From Streptomyces sp. Q6 (lineage in GTDB: Bacteria > Actinomycetota > Actinomycetes > Streptomycetales > Streptomycetaceae), in the NCBI RefSeq assembly GCF_036967205.1, contig NZ_CP146022.1, positions 6,758,001-6,822,000 of the forward strand: a DNA stretch of 64,000 nucleotides, written 5' to 3'. The notes under the pieces were generated by a model that had not been told where the DNA came from, did not search any database, and worked only from the letters and a program-made list of their open reading frames with translations. Shown piece after piece: positions 1-8,546 of this stretch (position 1 is the first letter of the stretch; every line of letters starts with the position of its first letter). A program made the translations under genes and the position numbers.

Positions 1-543
1 CACCTGGGTCTGGACCGGGTCGCGCTGCTCGGCCACTCGCTCGGCGCGATCAACGCCTACCAGTTCGCCGCCCGCAGGCCCGACCGCGTCACCGCCCTGA
101 TCAACGCCGAGGGCTGCGCCGCACTCGGCCTGGACGGCGCCAACCCCCTCGCCTTCGTCCTGAACTTCCCCGAGCGGCCCGCCCCCTCCAAGGAGGAGTT
201 CGTCGCCGGGCTCGGACCGTTCGCCGCGCACTTCGAGCCCCTCGTCCACCAGCTCCCGGACGGCACCTGGGGCCTGCCCTTCCACCCCCGGGACATCCAC
301 GACTCCGAGGACCGGGTGCACGGCGACCACTGGGCCGACTGGACCGCCTCCGCCTGCCCCGCCCTCCTGGTGCGCGGCAGCAAGGGCGGCGTACTCCCCG
401 CCGACCAGGCGCGGCAGATGATCGCCCGGCGCCCGCACACGCGCCTGGTCGAACTGGAGACGGACCACTTCGTGTACGCCGGCGACCCCGTCGGCTTCGC
501 GGACGCGGTCCGCGACTTCCTGCGGACGACGCCGGCCCGGTGA
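1..543 (+). CDS. Alpha/beta hydrolase, C-terminal part
   Basis: The reading frame is open from base 1, so the start lies outside the window and 180 codons are visible. A nucleophile elbow GHSLGA puts the catalytic serine at residue 13 of the fragment, and a late histidine in TDHFVY (fragment residue 156) fits the catalytic histidine of the alpha/beta hydrolase fold. The middle part resembles the cap region of small serine hydrolases or lipases. The acidic triad member is not certain. No signal peptide can be judged. The substrate is unknown; the family includes esterases, haloperoxidase-like enzymes and epoxide hydrolases. It stops 232 bases before rsgA, and no strong terminator is seen between them. 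Confidence 0.85.
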   Translation, partial: HLGLDRVALLGHSLGAINAYQFAARRPDRVTALINAEGCAALGLDGANPLAFVLNFPERPAPSKEEFVAGLGPFAAHFEPLVHQLPDGTWGLPFHPRDIHDSEDRVHGDHWADWTASACPALLVRGSKGGVLPADQARQMIARRPHTRLVELETDHFVYAGDPVGFADAVRDFLRTTPAR

Positions 544-657
544 CGGCGGCCAAGGCCGATAAACAGGTGGAGGGCGCCGGGGGAGACGGCTATCGTCGTG
601 CCCGTTCCCGCGGCTCCTGCCGCCGCTGACTCTGTGAGACATGGGAGGTGTCGACCG

Positions 658-729
658 ATGGCTGTCGCTGCCACGGGCGTTGCCCGCATCCGGAAGTTCA
701 TCTCGTCCTCCTCCCTGGCCGCCGGCTGA
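658..729 (+). CDS. Possible 23-residue leader peptide upstream of rsgA
   Basis: A short frame of 23 codons starts at ATG 658 and ends in TGA, 46 bases before the chosen TTG start of rsgA. Its ribosome binding site is better than that of rsgA: GGAGGT lies eight bases before the ATG. The peptide begins MAVAATGVARIRKF and carries a run of four serines. I do not recognise it. It could be a regulatory leader peptide or simply a chance frame. Evidence is limited to the binding site and position. Confidence 0.35.
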   Translation: MAVAATGVARIRKFISSSSLAAG

Positions 730-775
730 GCGACTCCTTCTTCAGCGCCGGGGCCACCCTCTGAAGGGTCACCCC

Positions 776-1894
776 TTGTCTCACAGCACTTCGCACCACT
801 CCGCGCACAGCGGCACCACCGACTCCCTCCTCCCGTACGGCTGGGACGACCAGTGGGCCGCCGCGTTCGCCCCGTACGCCGAGCGCGGGCTCGTGCCCGG
901 CCGTGTCCTGCGCGTCGACCGCGGGCAGTGCGACCTCCTCACCTCCGAAGGCGTCGTGCGCGCCGACACCGAGTTCGTCGTGCCCCGCGACCCCATGAAG
1001 GTCATCTGCACCGGCGACTGGGCCGCCGTCGACCCCGACGGCGGCGACCCCCGCTACGTCCAGGCGTTCCTGCCGCGCCGGACCGCGTTCGTGCGGTCCA
1101 CCTCGTCCAAGCGGTCCGAGGGGCAGATCCTCGCCGCGAACGTGGACCACGCGATCATCGCGGTGTCCCTGGCCGCCGAGCTCGACCTCGGCCGCGTCGA
1201 ACGGTTCCTGGCGCTGGCCTGGGAGTCAGGGGCGCAGCCCCTGGTCGTCCTCACCAAGGCCGACCTCGTGCCCGACCCGGTCGGCCTGTCGTACCTCGTC
1301 TCCGACGTCGAGACCAGCGCGCCCGGCGTGCGCGTGCTGCCCGTCAGCGCGCTCGACGGGGCCGGCACCGACGTGCTGCGGTCCGTCGTCTCCGGCGGCA
1401 CGTCCGTACTGCTCGGACAGTCCGGCGCGGGCAAGTCCACCCTGGCGAACGCGCTGCTCGGCGCCGACGTCATGGACGTCCAGGCCGTCCGCGACATGGA
1501 CGGCAAGGGCCGCCACACCACGACCACCCGGAACCTGTTCGTGCTGCCCGAGGGCGGCGTCCTCATCGATACGCCGGGGCTGCGCGGCGTCGGTCTGTAC
1601 GACGCCGAGTCGGGCGTCGAGCAGGTCTTCGCCGAGATCGCCGCGCTGGCGGAGGACTGCCGGTTCCACGACTGCGCGCACACGGTGGAACCCGGCTGTG
1701 CGGTGATCGCCGCCCTGGCGGACGGGAGGCTGCATCAGCGGCGTCTCGACAGCTACCGGAAGCTGCTGCGCGAGAACCGGCGGCTTGCCGCCCGGACGGA
1801 CGCGCGGGTCCGGGACGAGATGCGGCGGGTCTGGAAGCAGCGCGGGAAGCAGGGGCGGGACGCGATGGAGGCGAAGCGGGGGCGGTTGATCTAG
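776..1894 (+). CDS. rsgA: Ribosome small subunit-dependent GTPase RsgA
   Basis: This is a circularly permuted GTPase that acts in late 30S ribosome maturation. The permuted motif order is visible: TKAD (G4) near residue 159, then GQSGAGKST (P-loop) at 214, then DTPG (G3) at about 265. A C-terminal zinc knuckle with Cys near 295 and 299, His 301 and Cys 308 follows, as in the family. The N-terminal part should form the OB fold. The length of 372 residues is normal. The start is placed at TTG 776, with GAAGG about eight bases upstream, because the in-frame sequence further upstream (from 641) is proline/serine-rich and unlike the family. The C-terminus is arginine- and lysine-rich, which suits RNA binding. 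It stands alone and is preceded by a small translated-looking frame. Confidence 0.9.
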   Translation: MSHSTSHHSAHSGTTDSLLPYGWDDQWAAAFAPYAERGLVPGRVLRVDRGQCDLLTSEGVVRADTEFVVPRDPMKVICTGDWAAVDPDGGDPRYVQAFLPRRTAFVRSTSSKRSEGQILAANVDHAIIAVSLAAELDLGRVERFLALAWESGAQPLVVLTKADLVPDPVGLSYLVSDVETSAPGVRVLPVSALDGAGTDVLRSVVSGGTSVLLGQSGAGKSTLANALLGADVMDVQAVRDMDGKGRHTTTTRNLFVLPEGGVLIDTPGLRGVGLYDAESGVEQVFAEIAALAEDCRFHDCAHTVEPGCAVIAALADGRLHQRRLDSYRKLLRENRRLAARTDARVRDEMRRVWKQRGKQGRDAMEAKRGRLI

Positions 1895-1985
1895 GGGCGC
1901 GGATCCAACTGCCGGGGGCGGTTGCGTGGCGTCCGCGGGCCGGTGGAGGGCTGGGCGCGGGGAGTCGCGGCGCAGCCGCATGCTC

Positions 1986-2020
1986 CAGGGGCGCGGGGAA
2001 CCGCGCGCTCAGCCCCCACC
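1986..2020. repeat. Dispersed Streptomyces intergenic palindromic repeat
   Basis: The stretch contains GGCGCGGGGAACCGCGCG followed by CTCAGCCCCCACC. This fits a GC-rich palindromic element that, as I recall, is common between Streptomyces genes. A 19-base core (1989-2007) recurs exactly at 13769-13787 in this window. It lies between rsgA and the Ada-AlkA gene and may act as a hairpin or terminator. No further gene is seen in 1895-2111. Confidence 0.5.
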
Positions 2021-2111
2021 GGCCCGCACCCGGCGACGACACCCCCGAACGCACCGCCATGTCCGATTCCCGCCAGCCGAGCGCACCGCGGCGCGCGACA
2101 CTGGGTGCGTG

Positions 2112-3522
2112 ATGATCGATGAAGACACGCGCTACCAGGCCGTCCGCAGCCGCGACGCCCGGTTCGACGGGGAGTTCTTCTTCGCTGTCGAGACCACCGG
2201 GATCTACTGCCGCCCGAGCTGCCCCGCGGTCACCCCGAAGCGTCAGAACGTGCGGTACTACGCGACGGCCGCCGCCGCGCAGGGCTCCGGGTACCGGGCC
2301 TGCCGGCGGTGTCGCCCGGACGCCGTACCGGGGTCCGCCGCGTGGAACGTACGGGCCGACGTCGTCGGACGGGCGATGCGGCTCATCGGCGACGGCGTCG
2401 TCGACCGGGAGGGCGTCGGCGGGCTCGCCACCCGCCTCGGCTACAGCGCACGCCAGGTCCAGCGCCAGCTCACCGCCGAGGTGGGCGCGGGCCCCGTCGC
2501 GCTCGCCCGCGCCCAGCGCGCCCACACCGCCCGCGTCCTGCTCCAGACCACCCCGCTCCCCGTCACGGAGATCGCCTTCGCGGCCGGGTTCGCCAGCGTC
2601 CGCCAGTTCAACGACACCGTCCGCGAGGTGTACGCCCGCACCCCCACACAGCTCCGTGCCGACGCCCCGGGGCGCGCCGCCGACCGCCGCGCCGTCGCCT
2701 CCGCCGCGGGCATCCCGCTCCGGCTGGCCCATCGCGGCGCCTATCGGTCGACGCCCGTCTTCGATCTCCTGGGGCGTGAACGCGTAGCAGGCATCGAGGA
2801 GTTGAGCGGCGCCGTCGGCTCCCGCGTCTTCCGGCGCACGCTGCGACTCCCGTACGGCACCGGCATCGTCTCCGTCGACGAGGCCGGGCACGAGCAGCCC
2901 GGCGCGCAGGCCGAGCACCGCGGCGGCTGGCTCGACGCCCGGATCCACCTGACCGACCTGCGGGACCTGACCACCGCCGTCGGGCGGCTGCGACGCCTGT
3001 TCGACCTGGACTCCGACCCGTACGCCGTCGACGAGCGGCTCGGTGCCGACCCGTGGCTCGGCCCCCTGGTCGCCGCCCGGCCCGGACTGCGCTCGCCCGG
3101 CGCCGCCGACCCCGACGAGGCCGCCGTCAGGATGCTCGTCGGGCCCGCCGAGTCCGCGCGACTCGTCGACCGCTACGGCAAGCGGCTCGACGCACCCTGC
3201 GGGGGCCTCGGCCGGGTCTTCCCCGCCCGACGCCCTCGTCGACGAACCCGGCACGCTGGGCGCCCTCGCCCGCGCGCTCGCCGACGGGCGACTGCGCCTC
3301 GACCCGGGCGCCGACCGCGACGACGCCGAGGCGGCGCTGCGCGCGCTGCCCGGTATGGACGCGCGGACCGCCGCCCTGATCCGGCTGCGCGCCCTCGGCG
3401 ACCCGGACGTGGCCGTCCCCGGCGACGACGTGCCCGCCGCCGACGCGTGGCGCCCCTGGCGCTCGTACGCCCGCCATCACCTCATCGTGGACCGACAGCA
3501 GAAGGACAGTCGTGAACACTGA
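2112..3522 (+). pseudogene. Ada-AlkA fusion (alkylation-response regulator/DNA glycosylase), frameshifted
   Basis: The N-terminus is an Ada zinc domain with Cys33, Cys37, Cys64 and Cys67, matching the spacing of E. coli Ada Cys38/42/69/72; the first would be the methyl-phosphotriester acceptor. An AraC-type double helix-turn-helix follows (about residues 80-185), then an AlkA N-terminal domain and a glycosylase domain. The frame breaks near 3221-3230 (codon about 372): homology continues in the +1 frame to TGA at 3520-3522, so one extra or two missing bases are implied. The glycosylase part is also unusually short. It lacks the usual QQ-containing helix after its AAVRMLVG segment and ends soon after the helix-hairpin-helix (LPGMDARTA). 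Start at ATG 2112 (GTG 2109 possible); no clear binding site. It overlaps ogt, which supplies the methyltransferase missing here. Confidence 0.8.
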
Positions 3523-4009
3523 CCCAGAGACGATCCGCTTCGACACCATCGCCAGCCCGCTCGGTGAGCTGCTGCTCACCTGCGACGCCACCGGCGCCCT
3601 GACCTCGCTGTCCGTCCCCGGGCAGAAGGGCGGCCGCACCGTCCGGGAGGGATGGGTGCGCGAACCCGCCCCGTTCGCCGAGGCCGCGCGGCAGCTCGAC
3701 GCCTACTTCGCCGGCCGGCTCAAGGAGTTCCACCTGGAGTTGCGGCCGGAGGGGACCGCGTTCCGGCGGCGCGTGTGGGACGCGCTCGACGACGTCCCGT
3801 ACGGCGCCACCACCACGTACGGGGCCGTCGCCGCCCGGATCGGCGCCTCCCGCGCCGCCGTACGGGCGGTCGGCGGGGCGGTCGGCGCCAACCCGCTGCT
3901 GATCGTGCGCCCCTGTCACCGGGTGATCGGATCCGACGGCGCCCTCACCGGATACGCGGGCGGCCTGGAGCGCAAGGTCACGCTGCTGACCCTGGAGGGC
4001 TCCCTCTGA
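3512..4009 (+). CDS. ogt: Methylated-DNA--protein-cysteine methyltransferase
   Basis: This suicide enzyme removes alkyl groups from O6-alkylguanine and O4-alkylthymine in DNA. The active-site motif PCHR is present with the acceptor at Cys135 of 165 residues. The winged-helix DNA-binding core with YGATTTYG and RAVGGAVGANP precedes it, and the length is typical of Ogt. The GTG start at 3512 has GAAGGA just upstream. It overlaps the end of the Ada-AlkA frame by 11 bases, so the two are co-translated and form an adaptive alkylation-repair operon. Ada should control both genes. No frame problem is seen here. Confidence 0.94.
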   Translation: MNTDPETIRFDTIASPLGELLLTCDATGALTSLSVPGQKGGRTVREGWVREPAPFAEAARQLDAYFAGRLKEFHLELRPEGTAFRRRVWDALDDVPYGATTTYGAVAARIGASRAAVRAVGGAVGANPLLIVRPCHRVIGSDGALTGYAGGLERKVTLLTLEGSL

Positions 4010-4177
4010 CGGGCGGCGGCCGGCTCCCGCCGGGGCCCAGGGCGAGCGCCGCCCGACGCGCCGCAGCCCGTCCGCGTCGAGGACACCGGCCCCGGCGCCC
4101 GTCGCCGGGCCGTCCGTCCTCGCGAGCCACAGCCTGACCGCCCCCGACGGCTCCAACTCCCCCAGGGAGCACGCCCT

Positions 4178-4822
4178 TTACGCCTCCAGGTAGCGCAGGA
4201 CCGCCAGGATCCGCCGGTTGTGCCCGGTGGTGCGGGGCAGGTCCAGCTTGTCGAAGACGGCGTTCAGATGCTTCTCCACGGCGCTGAGCGAGAGGTGGAG
4301 GCGCTCCGAGATCCCCGCGTTGGTGTGGCCCTGCGCGAGCACCTCCAGGACGTCCCGTTCGCGCGGCGTGAGCCGGGTCAGGGGATCGGTGCGGGTGGTG
4401 CGGCCCATCAACTGCCGCACGACTTCGGGGTCGATGACCGCGTGGCCCGCCCGGATCCGCTCCAGCGCGTCCAGGAACTCCTCGACCTGCGCCACCCGGT
4501 CCTTGAGCAGATAGCCGATGCCCTCGGCGCCGCCCGCCAGCAACTGCGCCGCGTACGTGCGCTCGACGTGCTGGGACAGGACCAGCACGCCGGTCTCCGG
4601 GCGCCGTTCGCGGATGGCCAGCGCCGCCCGCAGCCCCTCGTCCGTGTGCGTCGGCGGCATCCGGATGTCGACGACCACGGCGTCCGGTCCATGGCGGTCC
4701 ACGGCCTCGGGCAGCCCGTCGGCGTCGCCGAACGCGGCGACGACCTCGTGCCCCTCCTCGGCGAGCAGCCGCACCAGGCCCTCGCGCAGCAGGGTCGAGT
4801 CCTCGGCGATGATCACGCGCAC
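4178..4822 (-). CDS. NarL/LuxR-family response regulator
   Basis: The protein of 214 residues has a receiver domain with acidic residues at AED (7-8) and the phosphoacceptor Asp52 in VVVDIRMPP. The conserved lysine is in LLKDR. A LuxR-type helix-turn-helix (LTPRERDVLEVLAQG onward) occupies about residues 150-214. It is the cytoplasmic output of the kinase encoded immediately upstream. The GTG start at 4822 overlaps the kinase stop by ten bases (GTG 4816 also possible), so the two are translationally coupled. The target genes cannot be read from the sequence. The 168 bases between this gene and ogt (convergent) hold nothing I recognise. Confidence 0.93.
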   Translation of the reverse strand: MRVIIAEDSTLLREGLVRLLAEEGHEVVAAFGDADGLPEAVDRHGPDAVVVDIRMPPTHTDEGLRAALAIRERRPETGVLVLSQHVERTYAAQLLAGGAEGIGYLLKDRVAQVEEFLDALERIRAGHAVIDPEVVRQLMGRTTRTDPLTRLTPRERDVLEVLAQGHTNAGISERLHLSLSAVEKHLNAVFDKLDLPRTTGHNRRILAVLRYLEA

Positions 4823-5952
4823 GGCAGCTCCGCGGTGACGGTGGTGGGTCCCCCTGCGGGGCTGTCGACGCGCAGCCGGCCGTCGAGCGCCTCGACGCGG
4901 CCGCGCAGTCCGCTCAGTCCGGTGCCCGCCGGATCGGCGCCGCCGCTGCCGTCGTCCCGTACGGACACGCCCAACACGCCTGCCCTGACGGACAGTTCGA
5001 CGGTGACGGTGGTGGCGGCCGCGTGTTTGGCGGCGTTCGTGACGGCCTCGGACACCACGAAGTACGCGGCGGTCTCGACCGGGCCCGGCAGCGTGTGCGG
5101 CACCGCGTACGACAGCCGCAACGGCACCGGGCTGCGCTCCGCGACCCCGCCGAGCGCCTCCCGCAGCCCGAGCCCGTCGAGGGCCGACGGATAGACCCGC
5201 CAGGCCACTTCGCGCAGCTCGGTGAGGACGGCCAGGGACTCCTCGTGGGCCTGACGCAGGAGCGCATCGGCCTGCTCCGGGGTGCGGCCGGGGCGGCGGG
5301 CCCGGCCGAGCAGCATCGCGAGCGCGACCAGGCGCTGCTGGAGGCCGTCGTGCAGATCGCGCTCGATGCGGCGGCGCTCCGCGTCGACGGCGTGCACGAC
5401 CGCGGCGCGGCTGGTGGCGAGTTCGTCGATGCGGCGGCGCAGGAGTTCCCGCTCCGACGGGCCGAAGGTGTCGCGGGCCAGACGGGCGTCGAGGGCGTAC
5501 AGCGAGCGCAGCCCCTGGACGCCGAGGAAGAGCAGGGCACCGCCGAGCAGGAACTGCCACAGGAGTTCGACGGCGCCGACCCGGCCGGTCACGACGGCGG
5601 CCGCGAACACCCCGGCCAGGACGACCCCGAACGCGAGCAGGGCGAGCGTGACCGCCGTGACCGTCCCCGAGTACGCCCGCTGGGCGACGTACCGCACCAC
5701 CTGAGCGTCCTGCGGCGTGTGGTGCAGCGGGAAGCGGTCGTCGAAGAGGGCGGTGCGGCGGCGCCGGTCGACCGCGGCGATCCGGCGGGCGCCCGCGCTC
5801 AGCGCGGCCCCGGCCCGCGGACGGGTGCGCGGCCACAGGAGGCACGGCCCGAGGACCGCGCCCGCGACGGCGAGGTACAGCAACCCGGCGAGCGCGCTCG
5901 CACATCCGAGGAGCACGCCGGCCCCTCTGCGTCCCACCCTCGTCACCCGCAC
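4813..5952 (-). CDS. Two-component sensor histidine kinase (HisKA_3 type)
   Basis: About 379 residues. Two hydrophobic segments near the N-terminus are followed by an arginine-rich loop and two more membrane segments (about residues 95-165). The dimerisation/phosphoacceptor helix ERDLHDGLQQR has His201. The ATPase domain shows EAVTNAAKHA (N box) and DDGSGG, then GTGLSGLRGR (G boxes). It lacks a large extracellular sensor, so it probably senses a membrane or cell-envelope signal. The start is uncertain: GTG 5952, 5946 and 5937 are all in frame and none has a strong binding site. It overlaps the response regulator gene downstream and forms a two-gene operon with it. Confidence 0.9.
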   Translation of the reverse strand: MRVTRVGRRGAGVLLGCASALAGLLYLAVAGAVLGPCLLWPRTRPRAGAALSAGARRIAAVDRRRRTALFDDRFPLHHTPQDAQVVRYVAQRAYSGTVTAVTLALLAFGVVLAGVFAAAVVTGRVGAVELLWQFLLGGALLFLGVQGLRSLYALDARLARDTFGPSERELLRRRIDELATSRAAVVHAVDAERRRIERDLHDGLQQRLVALAMLLGRARRPGRTPEQADALLRQAHEESLAVLTELREVAWRVYPSALDGLGLREALGGVAERSPVPLRLSYAVPHTLPGPVETAAYFVVSEAVTNAAKHAAATTVTVELSVRAGVLGVSVRDDGSGGADPAGTGLSGLRGRVEALDGRLRVDSPAGGPTTVTAELPCA

Positions 5953-5963
5953 GGACGTCGAGC

Positions 5964-6647
5964 CTAGCGGTCCTGCCGTGCGCGCGGCCGTGCCTCCCGG
6001 TGCTTCCCGCGCCCCCGCAGCCGGACGACGAGGTACGCGGTGACGGCGACGACCGCCGCCCCGAGCACCACCTTCGAGACGACGCCGACGTAGGTCTCGA
6101 CCAGGTCCCACCGGTCGCCCAGCCAGTAGCCGGCGAGCACCAGGACGGAGTTCCAGAGGAGCGAGCCGACCGCTGTCAGGGCGAGGAAGACCGGCAGCCG
6201 CATCCGCTCCACGCCCGCCGGGACCGAGATCAGGCTGCGGAAGACCGGGACCATCCGGCCGAGCAGCACCGCCTTGGTGCCGTGCCGCTGGAACCAGGCC
6301 TCCGTGCGCTCCAGATCGGAGATCTTCACCAGCGGGATCCGCGCCCACACCGCGTACATGCGCTCACGGCCGATGAGCCGGCCGATCCCGTACAGCGCGG
6401 CCGCGCCGACGACGGAGCCGAGCGTCGTCCAGAACAGGGCCGAGGCGAGCGAGATCACGCCCTGCCCGGCCGCGAAGCCGGTCAGCGGCAGGATGACCTC
6501 GCTGGGCAGCGGCGGGAACAGGTTCTCCAGGGCGATCGCCAGTCCGGCGCCCGGACCGCCGAGCACGTCGACCAGGCGGGCGGCCCAGCCCGCGATGCCG
6601 CCGGTGGGTTCCGCGGCGGCCGCGGCCGGTGTCACAAGGTGCGTCAC
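5964..6647 (-). CDS. DedA family membrane protein
   Basis: A 227-residue polytopic membrane protein of the DedA (SNARE-associated) family, whose members are linked to lipid flipping and membrane homeostasis. Typical landmarks are the early ENLFPPLPSE motif (about residues 41-50), the G-x-x-x-G-rich second segment, and GRMVPVFRSL followed by PAG near residue 145, the conserved FxRxxP-like region. The last helix is followed by a basic tail. It lies just upstream of the kinase gene on the same strand with a gap of about 11 bases, so co-transcription with the two-component system is likely. Start at ATG 6647. Confidence 0.9.
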   Translation of the reverse strand: MTHLVTPAAAAAEPTGGIAGWAARLVDVLGGPGAGLAIALENLFPPLPSEVILPLTGFAAGQGVISLASALFWTTLGSVVGAAALYGIGRLIGRERMYAVWARIPLVKISDLERTEAWFQRHGTKAVLLGRMVPVFRSLISVPAGVERMRLPVFLALTAVGSLLWNSVLVLAGYWLGDRWDLVETYVGVVSKVVLGAAVVAVTAYLVVRLRGRGKHREARPRARQDR

Positions 6648-6817
6648 GAGGTCTCCAGGCGTGGGCGATCCGGTCCGTCCGAGGCGGCGCCCCGGACTCC
6701 ACCCAGGCTAGAAACCGCAGCTCAGCACCGTTACGAGGGTAACCGTTCGGCAAAGTGCGGTGATCCGCGCCGCCCGCCCCGCGGTTTTCCGCAGGGTCCC
6801 CGGCGCCGCACGAGGGC

Positions 6818-7300
6818 TCAGCCCCAGATCACGGCCCCGAGCCACGCCCCCACGATGAGCAGGCACGCGAACAGCTCGGCGAGGACGCTGGAGCCGCCCG
6901 CCCGCATCGCCGTCCGCGTCGACGCCACCGCGTCCCCGTGCCCGCCGAGGCGCAGCCGCTCCGACACGTAGATACCGCCGATGAAGCCGGGGATCGCACC
7001 GATCACCGGGATCACGCAGAACCCGACGAGCGCGCCGAGGCCCATCCACAGGCCGAGCTTGCGGGTCGCTCCCGCCTGCCGCAGCCGGCGCGGGGGGAGC
7101 TGCCAGCGCAGGACCTGGGAGGCGAGCAGGACGGCGGTGGCGCCGACGAGGACACCCCACGCCAGGCCGTTGGGGTTCCGCAGCGCCCACACGGCGACCG
7201 CGGCCCAGACCAGCCACGAGCCGGGCACTCCCGGCACCAAGACTCCGCACACGCCGAGCGCCATCACGGCTCCGACCAGCAGGAGTTCCCACGCTCCCAT
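6818..7300 (-). CDS. DUF456 family membrane protein
   Basis: This 160-residue protein has the DUF456 pattern: an N-terminal pair of membrane helices split by a VPGVPG turn, a central glycine-rich helix with GALVGFCVIPVIGAIPGF, and a C-terminal helix. Family function is unknown. It lies 170 bases upstream of the dedA-like gene in the same direction; the gap between them holds no gene and no obvious signal. Start at ATG 7300. It is not clear whether it shares a promoter with its neighbours. Confidence 0.85.
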   Translation of the reverse strand: MGAWELLLVGAVMALGVCGVLVPGVPGSWLVWAAVAVWALRNPNGLAWGVLVGATAVLLASQVLRWQLPPRRLRQAGATRKLGLWMGLGALVGFCVIPVIGAIPGFIGGIYVSERLRLGGHGDAVASTRTAMRAGGSSVLAELFACLLIVGAWLGAVIWG

Positions 7301-7359
7301 GAAGGAAGCGTGCCACGGTCAGGGCCCGGCGGCGCGGCCAGCGGGAGGCGGGCGCGGGC

Positions 7360-8340
7360 TCAGCGAGCCACCCAGCCCCGCTCGTACGCGTGCCATCCGA
7401 GCTGGAGCCGCGTGGCCACGCCCGCCAGTTCCATCAGCCGCTTCACCCGCCGCTGCACCGTGCGCATCCCGAGGTCCAGCTGCTTGGCCACGCTCGCGTC
7501 GGTCAGCCCGGCGAGCAGCAGGGAGAGGATCTCCAGGTCCGTGGCGTCCGGTCCGTCGGGGCCGACCGCGTCCACCCGCCCGCTCTCGCCGAGCCGCAGC
7601 GGGAGCGCTTGTCGCCACACCGCCGCGAAGAGCCCGGAGAGCGACTCCAGCAGGCCGCTCGCGTGCACCACGAGCGCCGCGGGCTCGGCGGCGCGGGAGG
7701 TGAGCGGCACCAGCGCGAGCGCGCCGTCGGCGATGACCAGCTTCGTCGGCACCCGGTCCACGACCCTGACCTGCTCGTCCCGCCCGATCGCCGCCGACAG
7801 ATCGGTCAGCCCCTCGGGCAGCGAGAGCACCTCGCGCTCGATCACCACCCGGTAGGAGACGCCCCGGCCCACCGCGTTCAGCTCGGCGTCGTTGTCGCCC
7901 GCGGGCACGACGGCCGGGGCGCCCGTCACCAGCGCGCACACCTCCGTCGCCGCGCCGAGCTGGATCTGGAGGAAACGCCGGGCCACGGCGTCCGCCCCGG
8001 TCACCACCTCGACCAGGTCGTGCGCGGCCGGTTCGACGGCGCGGGCCCGGAACTCCTCGGCGAGCCGGGCCGCCGCAAGCTCCGCCTTCTCCAGCTCGTG
8101 CCGCCGCTGGATGAGGAGCGCGCCGAGCGCGATGCCGGGCGGCGCGGCCACCCAGCGCTCGGGCCGGCCCGGCGACCGGGCGGCGAGCCCCTGCCGTTCG
8201 AGGACACGCAGCGCGCGCTCGGTCTCGTGATCGGGGACGGCGAGGGCGCGGGCGAGATCCGGCACGTCCGCCGCGCCCGCGGACACCAGCATCCGGTAAG
8301 CCGCCTCGTCCGTGCCGTCCAGACCTATCGCACCCAGCAT
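7360..8340 (-). CDS. Helix-turn-helix regulator, TrmB-like N-terminus and LuxR C-terminus
   Basis: The protein has 326 residues. The first 80 form a winged-helix module like TrmB/MarR regulators (DVPDLARALAVPDHETERALRVLERQGL). The last 65 form a LuxR-type helix-turn-helix (LLAGLTDASVAKQLDLGMRTVQRRVKRLM). The middle region resembles a degenerate effector or phospholipase-D-like domain seen in many Streptomyces regulators of this layout. The ATG start at 8340 has a strong GGGAGGG site. It is divergent from the subtilase gene and may regulate it, but this is only position-based inference. An imperfect inverted repeat (8405-8412 with 8426-8434) sits in the shared 206-base promoter region. Confidence 0.85.
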   Translation of the reverse strand: MLGAIGLDGTDEAAYRMLVSAGAADVPDLARALAVPDHETERALRVLERQGLAARSPGRPERWVAAPPGIALGALLIQRRHELEKAELAAARLAEEFRARAVEPAAHDLVEVVTGADAVARRFLQIQLGAATEVCALVTGAPAVVPAGDNDAELNAVGRGVSYRVVIEREVLSLPEGLTDLSAAIGRDEQVRVVDRVPTKLVIADGALALVPLTSRAAEPAALVVHASGLLESLSGLFAAVWRQALPLRLGESGRVDAVGPDGPDATDLEILSLLLAGLTDASVAKQLDLGMRTVQRRVKRLMELAGVATRLQLGWHAYERGWVAR

Positions 8341-8546
8341 GAATCGCCGCCCTCCCCTGCGACCGGCCGGACGCCCCGACGGAACCTCTCGTTCCATCCC
8401 TCGTGGCGGTATCCGGCCATGGCATATACCCGCCGCGCTCATCATCCCTGCAACACCTGCCCCTCTGCCAATGTGAGGCCACCGCAGCACCACGTGAACG
8501 CCACCGGAACCTGAACGTTTCCGGATCTTTGGGATGGGGAGCACCG

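Noticed and set aside
641-775. Longer rsgA start at 641
   Set aside because: The added 45 residues are low-complexity, unlike RsgA proteins, and have a weaker start than TTG 776 by homology.
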